From: Dehalococcoidales bacterium
GTDB taxonomy: Bacteria; Chloroflexota; Dehalococcoidia; Dehalococcoidales; Fen-1064
Assembly (NCBI GenBank): GCA_028713395.1
Contig: JAQTOJ010000056.1
Span: 1-9,996, forward strand
Length of the DNA: 9,996 nucleotides
Direction: 5' to 3'
The position numbers were made by a program, and so were the translations under genes. Below are positions 6,045 to 9,996 of this stretch, piece after piece. Every line of letters begins with the position of its first letter. Positions within the stretch are counted from its first letter, which is position 1. The notes under the pieces were generated by a model. That model worked only from the letters and a program-made list of their open reading frames with translations. It was not told where the DNA came from and did no database searches.

Positions 6045-6073
6045 TTGACAACAGGCTATTTATACACCATAAT
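6045..6073 (+). promoter_or_regulatory. Sigma-70-type promoter of the toxin-antitoxin operon
   Basis: A perfect TTGACA (6045-6050), a 17-base spacer and CATAAT (6068-6073, five of six). Transcription would start near 6080, giving a leader of about 55 bases before the antitoxin ATG. The -35 box abuts the upstream terminator, so the operon is insulated from the sigma/anti-sigma cassette. Confidence 0.78.
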
Positions 6074-6078
6074 AATCT

Positions 6079-6116
6079 TACGTTAGACTTCCTACGTTGT
6101 ACATCTGTCATCTAAC
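6079..6116. promoter_or_regulatory. Possible antitoxin operator
   Basis: Just downstream of the predicted start site, TACGTT occurs twice in direct orientation (6079-6084 and 6093-6098), and GTTAGA (6082-6087) is complementary to TCTAAC (6111-6116). AbrB/MazE-type antitoxins normally repress their own operon, so this is where an operator would be expected. The motifs are short and could be chance. Confidence 0.3.
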
Positions 6117-6135
6117 ACAAACAAAAGGGGTTGAT

Positions 6136-6414
6136 ATGGCGACAAATGATATTGTAGTGAGACCCAAGAGGCAAGTCACTCTACCCAAGGACATTTGCCA
6201 GAGACTCGGCATTGAAACCGGCGACACCTTGGAAATAACCGTGGTTGGCGCAACCATGGTAGCCCGTCCTAAAAAGACTCTCGCAATGGAAGCATTAAAT
6301 GAGATACGAGAAGCTTTTAAACGTTCCGGGGTCACTGAAGAACAATTGCTGGAAGCTACTCGCGTAGTGAGACATCCCAAATTAACGGAGAGACAGCGTG
6401 GTACAAAAACCTGA
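6136..6414 (+). CDS. AbrB/MazE-fold antitoxin
   Basis: A 92-residue protein. Residues 3-47 form a SpoVT/AbrB-type swapped-hairpin DNA-binding domain (IVVRPKRQVTLPKDICQRLGIETGDTLEI), and the rest is a helical tail (about 48-92) expected to bind and inhibit the toxin. The start is ATG at 6136, behind AGGGG at 6126-6130; an in-frame TTG at 6097 would add 13 unrelated residues and lacks a binding site. The toxin gene overlaps its last 17 bases, the usual antitoxin-first arrangement that keeps antitoxin in excess. It probably represses its own promoter. The family also includes plain transcription regulators, but the PIN-domain partner supports the antitoxin role. Confidence 0.86.
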   Translation: MATNDIVVRPKRQVTLPKDICQRLGIETGDTLEITVVGATMVARPKKTLAMEALNEIREAFKRSGVTEEQLLEATRVVRHPKLTERQRGTKT

Positions 6415-6835
6415 TATTCTTGTATTTTTGGATACGAACGTCATCTTTTCTGCATTGTATTCTTCACATGGTCACGCAGCAACGATATTGGAACACTATT
6501 TCAAAGGCAACATTAGAATAATTATTTCACAATGCGTTCTTGAAGAGTCCATCCGTATCCTAAAAGAGAAGCTCCCGAATTCTTTAGCGGCATTTAACGC
6601 ACTGTTGGTTAATGCCCCGCCATTAATCTGCAAGGACCCTTCTAACGATGAAATTACCCGATGGTCAAGTGTAATCAATACCGACGACGCAAAAATATTA
6701 GCATCCGCAGTGGCAATACGCGCTGATTATCTGATAACTGGAGACACTCACTTTTACAATAAGAATATCTCTGAAAAATCAGGCCTGAAAATTGTGACCC
6801 CGGCGCAATTTATTAAAGAATATGAAAAGCGATAG
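6398..6835 (+). CDS. PIN-domain ribonuclease toxin
   Basis: A 145-residue single-domain PIN protein, resembling the putative-toxin PIN family of COG1569. The acidic residues that would hold the catalytic metal are visible: Asp12 in FLDTNV, Glu49/Glu50 in CVLEES, Asp97 in TDDAKILASA and Asp116 in LITGDTHF. Such toxins cut RNA (often tRNA or rRNA) when freed from their antitoxin. Translation starts at GTG 6398, five bases after GGAGAG (6387-6392) and inside the antitoxin gene, giving coupled expression. The length is typical and no key residue is missing, so the toxin should be active. The actual RNA target cannot be inferred. It converges on the minus-strand NYN gene with 22 bases between them and no clear terminator. 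Confidence 0.88.
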   Translation: MVQKPDILVFLDTNVIFSALYSSHGHAATILEHYFKGNIRIIISQCVLEESIRILKEKLPNSLAAFNALLVNAPPLICKDPSNDEITRWSSVINTDDAKILASAVAIRADYLITGDTHFYNKNISEKSGLKIVTPAQFIKEYEKR

Positions 6836-6857
6836 CTGGATGACGAACCAAGTCCGT

Positions 6858-7715
6858 TTATAACGCCGTAACGGTCTTCTTCGCTTCTTCGGTCATTTCA
6901 TATTTACGGGGCTTTTTATCCGGATTCGGCAGCCGCACCCCCGCTTTTTCCAGTAAAGGCCAGATATTCTTGGCAAACTGATTTCCAAACGTAGCGTTAT
7001 CCGATTTTGAGATATGGTTATTGGGGAATTGATTCCTTACAATCTTCATGCAATCGTTGCTGCGGAAAGGCCCCACCGGTATGCGCTGTATAATGGCTTT
7101 GGCAATGGCTTCGTATTCCGGCTGCCGATTCAATATCGGCGGTTTTTCCCGGGGGATCATCACGGGGATATGATGCATGATGGGTGGTTTTTCCACAATG
7201 ACAGCGGGAGCCGGGGCGGCTACTTTGTTTTCTGTATAAGAAATGGTACGCAGATAACGCGCGGGCAGAAAGTCATTGAGCGCCCTTGAATGAGTATCGG
7301 GGCGATCGGTCAAAAACCACATGAAAGGTAAATCATTGCTGCTATATTGCGGCAGTTCCTGTTTGATGGCGGAAAACAACGCCACATAATCGCTGTCATC
7401 GCTCAAAATGGCAATGTGAGTGACGCGGTGCGTCAGTAAATCGGAAATCGCATCCAGCACCAGCGCCATATCCGCCAGATTCTTGGAAATTACACCGTAA
7501 CCGTAACGTTGAATACCGTTAATGGAGACCTTGATTTCCGGGAACATATGATCCGCCCAGAAATGCCAGAGGCGGGTCTGGTCGGCGCGCACGTAAAACC
7601 GCATATTATCCGGTTTGGGAAAGTCCGCCGGCCATTGTTCCAATGTAGCCACGATGGCTTTTTTGGCGAATTCGGTCAGGTTTTCCACATCCACATAGAG
7701 TGTTGTTATCGGCAT
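6858..7715 (-). CDS. NYN-domain (LabA/DUF88-like) protein with C-terminal extension
   Basis: A 285-residue protein. Residues 1 to about 160 form an NYN domain, a PIN-like nuclease fold: YVDVEN with Asp9 and Asn12, KNLADMALVLDAI with Asp82 and Asp88, and SDDSDY with Asp106 and Asp109, matching the acidic metal-site residues of the family. A proline-rich linker follows (about 167-197), with two similar segments, EKPPIM and REKPPIL. Residues 198-285 form a predicted compact helical domain, possibly winged-helix or OST-HTH-like RNA binding; I do not recognise it with certainty. NYN proteins are thought to process RNA, but the substrate is unknown. The ATG at 7715 has AAAGGAAT upstream (7721-7728). 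It lies 111 bases downstream of the M16 gene on the same strand and has a promoter candidate of its own. Confidence 0.8.
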   Translation of the reverse strand: MPITTLYVDVENLTEFAKKAIVATLEQWPADFPKPDNMRFYVRADQTRLWHFWADHMFPEIKVSINGIQRYGYGVISKNLADMALVLDAISDLLTHRVTHIAILSDDSDYVALFSAIKQELPQYSSNDLPFMWFLTDRPDTHSRALNDFLPARYLRTISYTENKVAAPAPAVIVEKPPIMHHIPVMIPREKPPILNRQPEYEAIAKAIIQRIPVGPFRSNDCMKIVRNQFPNNHISKSDNATFGNQFAKNIWPLLEKAGVRLPNPDKKPRKYEMTEEAKKTVTAL

Positions 7716-7740
7716 ATTCTATTCCTTTGATGCGCTGATT

Positions 7741-7778
7741 ATTAACCTAATTGTAGGGTTAATGCTGAAAACATACAA
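7741..7778 (-). promoter_or_regulatory. Candidate promoter with inverted repeat upstream of the NYN gene
   Basis: Read on the minus strand, TTGTAT (7773-7778) and TACAAT (7750-7755) have a 17-base spacer. The -10 box lies largely within the loop of the inverted repeat ATTAACC (7741-7747)/GGTTAAT (7757-7763), so a dimeric repressor bound there would block it. The -35 is weak (three of six). The repeat is perfect but only 7 bp. Confidence 0.4.
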
Positions 7779-7826
7779 TAGCCGGTAGTGAACCAAAAAC
7801 GATTACGGGCTGGCGCCAGGAACGGG

Positions 7827-9089
7827 TTATATCTTTAGTATGTCCAGCAGTTTATCTTCGTTTTTCACCGGCCCGACCAGCGAGAGCCGCAACTTTTCAC
7901 TGACCAGCAGTTCACGCGCCACGGCGGCCATTTCGGCGGCGGTAATAGCATCGATTTTTTCGACCACTTCCTCAACCGTCATCACACGGGAGCTCAACAC
8001 TTCCGCCCCGCCCAGCCAACCGGCCACGCTGCGGCTATCTTCCATGCGCAAGAGCAATCGTCCTTTGGTGAATTCTTTGGCTCTATTCAATTCTTCCTGT
8101 CCCACCGGTTCTTTTAACAGGGTAAGCTGGTGCAGAATCGCTTTGATGCCGGTCTCCACGTTTTTGGGATCGACGCCGGCGTAAACGGTCAACGCCCCGG
8201 TATCCTGAAAATGATCGAGGTAACTGTGGATATCGTAAACCAATCCAAGTTTATCGCGTACCTCCAGGAACAACCGGCTGCTCATGGCTTCCCCCAGAAT
8301 CACGTTCATCAAGTCCAGCGGGTAGCGCCGCGGGTCGATCAGTGAAACCGCGGGTAAAGCCAGGCAAAGCTGGGTTTGTTCGGTTTCTTTTCTTTCGATA
8401 ATGAGCCGGGGGTTGGCTTTTTCAATGTACGGCACAAATGGCCGGGGCGGTTTTTTCACCGGCCAATGCCCCAGCAACTTGTTGACGCGTTCGATCGTCG
8501 CTTCGTGCTGAATGTTACCGGCGATACTGACGACCATGTTCGCCGGGGAATACTCGCCGCTGATATAGTCCAGCATTTGTTCACGGGTAATCGCGGTCAC
8601 CGATTCTTTGGTCCCCGCGCCATCGCGCCCCAGCGGATGGTCAGGCCAGAGGATTTCGTCTAACAACATGCCGACAAGCTGCTGCGGAGTGTCAAGGTAC
8701 ATACCGATTTCTTCGATGATGATGCGGCGTTCTTTTTCAATATCGTTCACATCCAAACGGGAATGCAGCACCATATCTACAAGCACATCCAGCGCAATTT
8801 CAAAATGCGGTTGGGCAACCTTGCACCAGTAAACCGTCATTTCTTTATCCGTGGCGCCGTTAAGAATGCCGCCGACGCCCTCGATAGCGCCGGAAATATC
8901 CTTGGAATGGGGACGTTTGTCAGTCCCGCGGAACATCAGGTGTTCGATAAAATGAGAAATCCCCGCCTCGGCTGCCGTTTCATAGCGGGAGCCTACCCCC
9001 AGATAAATACACACAGATACAGAGCGTGTATGGGGCATGGGGCTGGTTATAATGCGGAGACCGTTATCGAGTGTAACTTTATGGTACAA
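7827..9089 (-). CDS. M16-family zinc metalloprotease (COG0612, processing-peptidase-like)
   Basis: A 420-residue M16B-type peptidase, full length for the family. The inverted zinc motif HFIEH (His46, Glu49, His50) is present, with the third ligand Glu127 in the ERRIIIEEI segment 77 residues later. The C-terminal half carries GEAMSSRLFLEVRDKLGLVY, including the substrate-binding Arg278/Tyr285 pair. It therefore has both half-domains of a two-domain clam-shell protease and should be active as a dimer on peptides or unfolded segments. There is no signal peptide, so it is cytoplasmic. The start is TTG (minus strand, 9089-9087), with AGGAA six bases upstream, and it sits about 12 bases after the predicted transcription start; DNGLR and SVSVCIYLGVGSRYE follow as in relatives. 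The physiological substrate is unknown. Confidence 0.94.
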   Translation of the reverse strand: MYHKVTLDNGLRIITSPMPHTRSVSVCIYLGVGSRYETAAEAGISHFIEHLMFRGTDKRPHSKDISGAIEGVGGILNGATDKEMTVYWCKVAQPHFEIALDVLVDMVLHSRLDVNDIEKERRIIIEEIGMYLDTPQQLVGMLLDEILWPDHPLGRDGAGTKESVTAITREQMLDYISGEYSPANMVVSIAGNIQHEATIERVNKLLGHWPVKKPPRPFVPYIEKANPRLIIERKETEQTQLCLALPAVSLIDPRRYPLDLMNVILGEAMSSRLFLEVRDKLGLVYDIHSYLDHFQDTGALTVYAGVDPKNVETGIKAILHQLTLLKEPVGQEELNRAKEFTKGRLLLRMEDSRSVAGWLGGAEVLSSRVMTVEEVVEKIDAITAAEMAAVARELLVSEKLRLSLVGPVKNEDKLLDILKI

Positions 9090-9108
9090 ATTAGTTTCCT
9101 ATATATTA

Positions 9109-9137
9109 ATTCTAATCTATGAGTGCCATTTGGTCAA
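9109..9137 (-). promoter_or_regulatory. Sigma-70-type promoter of the M16 protease gene
   Basis: On the minus strand, TTGACC (9132-9137) and TAGAAT (9109-9114) each match consensus at five of six positions, with a 17-base spacer. The predicted start near 9102 leaves a very short leader that contains the Shine-Dalgarno, which supports the TTG start codon. Confidence 0.78.
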
Positions 9138-9161
9138 TCTTTATGTCTAGTAAACAAAGCC

Positions 9162-9178
9162 AGCGGCATTCCGCCGCT
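9162..9178. repeat. Small hairpin AGCGGC/GCCGCT
   Basis: A perfect 6-bp inverted repeat with an ATTCC loop lies between the M16 promoter and the tRNA genes. On the minus strand it is followed by a T-rich stretch (GGCTTTGTTT), so it might act as a weak terminator shielding the M16 promoter. There is no strong evidence for that. Confidence 0.35.
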
Positions 9179-9218
9179 AGCAAATTTCAATGAATCAACA
9201 GAGGCCAATAGCTAGAAG

Positions 9219-9235
9219 CTCGTTGCTGCAACGAG
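9219..9235. repeat. Small hairpin CTCGTTG-CTG-CAACGAG
   Basis: A perfect 7-bp inverted repeat with a CTG loop immediately precedes TTGACG at 9236. It could be an operator-like site for the tRNA promoter or chance. Confidence 0.35.
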
Positions 9236-9265
9236 TTGACGGAAAGACTATAATTGAGCTACATT
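9236..9265 (+). promoter_or_regulatory. Candidate promoter region of the tRNA operon
   Basis: TTGACG (9236-9241) with TACATT (9260-9265) gives an 18-base spacer. A perfect TATAAT at 9249-9254 has no good -35 at the right distance. One of these probably drives the tRNAs 45-60 bases downstream; sequence alone does not decide which. Confidence 0.38.
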
Positions 9266-9308
9266 TAATAAGTGGCAACCGGGTGATACCGTGCCTGTGG
9301 TGCCGAGT

Positions 9309-9396
9309 GCCGAAGTGGCGGAATGGCAGACGCGCTACGTTCAGGGCGTAGTGTCCATAACCGGGCGTGAGAGTTCAAATCTCTCCTTCGGCACCA
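9309..9396 (+). tRNA. tRNA-Leu, anticodon CAG
   Basis: The acceptor stem GCCGAAG (9309-9315) pairs with CTTCGGC (9386-9392), followed by discriminator A9393 and encoded CCA (9394-9396). The D-stem is GCG/CGC. The anticodon stem CTACG/CGTAG encloses TTCAGGG, so the anticodon is CAG at 9342-9344 and reads CTG leucine codons. A long variable arm (GTCC...GGGC), typical of leucine tRNAs, precedes the T-stem GAGAG/CTCTC with a TTCAAAT loop. The bases just upstream (GTGCCGA at 9300-9306) duplicate the start of the tRNA. It is ten bases ahead of a second tRNA and probably cotranscribed with it. Confidence 0.97.
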
Positions 9397-9406
9397 CTAA
9401 TTTCTT

Positions 9407-9484
9407 GCGCTTGTAGCTCAGTTTGGATAGAGCGCTGCCCTGCGAAGGCAGAGGTCGTGGGTTCGACCCCCACCAAGCGTACCA
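9407..9484 (+). tRNA. tRNA-Arg, anticodon GCG
   Basis: The acceptor GCGCTTG (9407-9413) pairs with CAAGCGT (9474-9480), with a G-U first pair, followed by discriminator A9481 and encoded CCA (9482-9484). The D-arm is GCTC/GAGC. The anticodon stem CTGCC/GGCAG encloses CTGCGAA, giving anticodon GCG at 9442-9444. The T-stem is GTGGG/CCCAC. A20 in the D-loop, C35 in the anticodon and A73 are the known arginine identity elements, supporting the assignment. Most bacteria read CGU/CGC/CGA with one ACG (inosine) tRNA-Arg. A GCG anticodon is less common and would read only CGC and CGU. Confidence 0.95.
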
Positions 9485-9506
9485 TCATACAATTCCCGTT
9501 TATGGG

Positions 9507-9662
9507 TTAAAACAACTTCAACACCTTTTTCAACAGCCAGATAATAATGAGAATGACGGCCAACACCAGCGCAACGTGGATTAACGCTCCCAGACTCCAG
9601 ACGAAAAACCCTAAAAGCCACAGGATCAGCAACAAAATACCCAGTATCAGTAAGAAATTCAT
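9507..9662 (-). CDS. Small lmo0937-like membrane protein
   Basis: A 51-residue, almost wholly hydrophobic protein: MNFLLILGILLLILWLLGFF, then VWSLGALIHVALVLAVILII and a lysine-containing end IWLLKKVLKLF. The pattern of two short hydrophobic helices around LWLLG and G.LIH strongly recalls the lmo0937/DUF5670 family of tiny membrane proteins, whose function is not established. The ATG at 9662 has an excellent AAGGAG (9669-9674 on the minus strand) six bases upstream, which supports a real gene despite its size. It ends 22 bases from the tRNA-Arg, on the opposite strand. The family assignment is from memory of the motif pattern. No convincing promoter was found in 9675-9743. Confidence 0.75.
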   Translation of the reverse strand: MNFLLILGILLLILWLLGFFVWSLGALIHVALVLAVILIIIWLLKKVLKLF

Positions 9663-9743
9663 ACCCCTCTCCTTCTATTTACGGCTTTACTCCATCAATA
9701 ATCTTCAGAATTGCAATTCACCAGGCTTCTTTCGGTACTGTTT

Positions 9744-9996
9744 TCACTTGGTCTTTCGCCGCCGGATACCCAAATGCCGGCGCCAACTTTTATCTCCCAG
9801 TTCGTTGTGAATATTCTCGAACAAGGAAGTCACGGCATCCCGCACGGCGGTATCCACCTCTTCACTATCGATGATATCCACAATCGCGTCATACGTTCTC
9901 TCCTCTGCACGTTCCAGGGCAATATCTAACCCTACGATGCGTGCCAGTTCGGGGCCTAATCCCTCGCGGGGGTGCGCTTGACGCACGCGATTGAGC
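9744..9996 (-). CDS. Unrecognised protein, 3' part
   Basis: The frame is open from the window's right edge to the TGA at 9744-9746, giving about 83 residues. A GTG at 9986 could be a start, but the frame continues beyond it and no Shine-Dalgarno is visible, so the gene is probably cut by the window edge. The visible part is charged and likely helical (GPELARIVGLDIALERAEERTYDAIVDI in pieces, then many Asp/Glu) and ends in the basic tail RRHLGIRRRKTK. There are no membrane segments. I do not recognise the family. The downstream small membrane protein gene starts 81 bases later on the same strand and could belong to the same transcript. Confidence 0.6.
   Translation of the reverse strand, partial: LNRVRQAHPREGLGPELARIVGLDIALERAEERTYDAIVDIIDSEEVDTAVRDAVTSLFENIHNELGDKSWRRHLGIRRRKTK

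Noticed and set aside
6097..6135. TTG start for the antitoxin, adding 13 residues
   Set aside because: It has no ribosome binding site, the extra residues are unlike the AbrB family start, and the ATG at 6136 has AGGGG at good distance.
7840..9122. Plus-strand open frames opposite the M16 protease and NYN genes
   Set aside because: They are antisense to genes with complete catalytic motifs and lack Shine-Dalgarno sequences.
9490..9510. Possible terminator after the tRNAs (CCC...GGG around 9495-9506)
   Set aside because: The stem is only three base pairs with no proper T-run.
9418..9621. A minus-strand 67-residue frame across the tRNA-Arg (contains GGGRTHDLCLRRAALYPN)
   Set aside because: Peptides of this form are the well-known artefact of translating a tRNA gene antisense; the real gene on this strand is the 51-residue membrane protein in another frame.
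9708..9719. Palindrome GAATTGCAATTC
   Set aside because: A 12-base palindrome without conserved partner or position relative to a promoter; expected by chance in AT-rich DNA.
1..9996. CRISPR array, insertion sequence, prophage or integron
   Set aside because: No regularly spaced direct repeats, no transposase or recombinase frame, and no target-site duplication at the cassette edges; the tRNA 3' end shows no adjoining integrase.

Overview
The window reads as ordinary chromosomal DNA of a bacterium. The best guess is Chloroflexota, possibly class Dehalococcoidia. That rests on the GroEL N-terminus (MAKQIIFGED..., GPKGH.VAL..KWGAP.VIDDGVTIA), which matches my memory of Dehalococcoides-type GroEL, on encoded CCA in both tRNAs, and on sigma/anti-sigma gene pairs of a kind common in that phylum. 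No search was run, so the taxonomy is tentative. There is no transposase, integrase, CRISPR array or phage gene in view.

Layout. (1) 1-1974: the 3' end of groES, then a complete groEL and a strong intrinsic terminator. (2) 1975-2326: a gene-free stretch with short repeats, an imperfect palindromic element and promoter candidates. (3) 2327-6043: two tandem paralogous cassettes. Each has a leader, a TTG-started ECF sigma factor, a membrane-anchored zinc-finger (ZAS/zf-HC2) anti-sigma factor with a large extracytoplasmic domain, and a terminator. The leader motifs, the 3' flanks and the gene order are shared, so a whole transcription unit seems to have been duplicated and then diverged. (4) 6045-6835: a two-gene toxin-antitoxin-like operon (AbrB/MazE-fold antitoxin and PIN-domain toxin) with its own sigma-70-type promoter. 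(5) 9137-6858, minus strand: an M16 zinc protease and, downstream, an NYN-domain (PIN-like) protein with a C-terminal extension. (6) 9309-9484, plus strand: tRNA-Leu(CAG) and tRNA-Arg(GCG) in tandem. (7) 9507-9996, minus strand: a 51-residue membrane protein of lmo0937-like type and the 3' end of an unrecognised gene.

How the parts relate. GroES/GroEL fold cytosolic proteins. Each sigma/anti-sigma pair should form a signalling unit in which the anti-sigma holds its sigma at the membrane until an extracytoplasmic cue or a zinc/redox change releases it. The close similarity of the two pairs raises the question of cross-talk. The difference in the N-terminal zinc ligand (Cys in copy 1, His in copy 2) suggests they may sense different things. 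The PIN toxin and the NYN protein belong to the same nuclease-fold superfamily and sit tail to tail, but nothing else ties them together.

The most interesting items are the duplicated sigma/anti-sigma units with their conserved leaders, and the GCG (not ACG) anticodon of the tRNA-Arg. I do not see a clearly new system.
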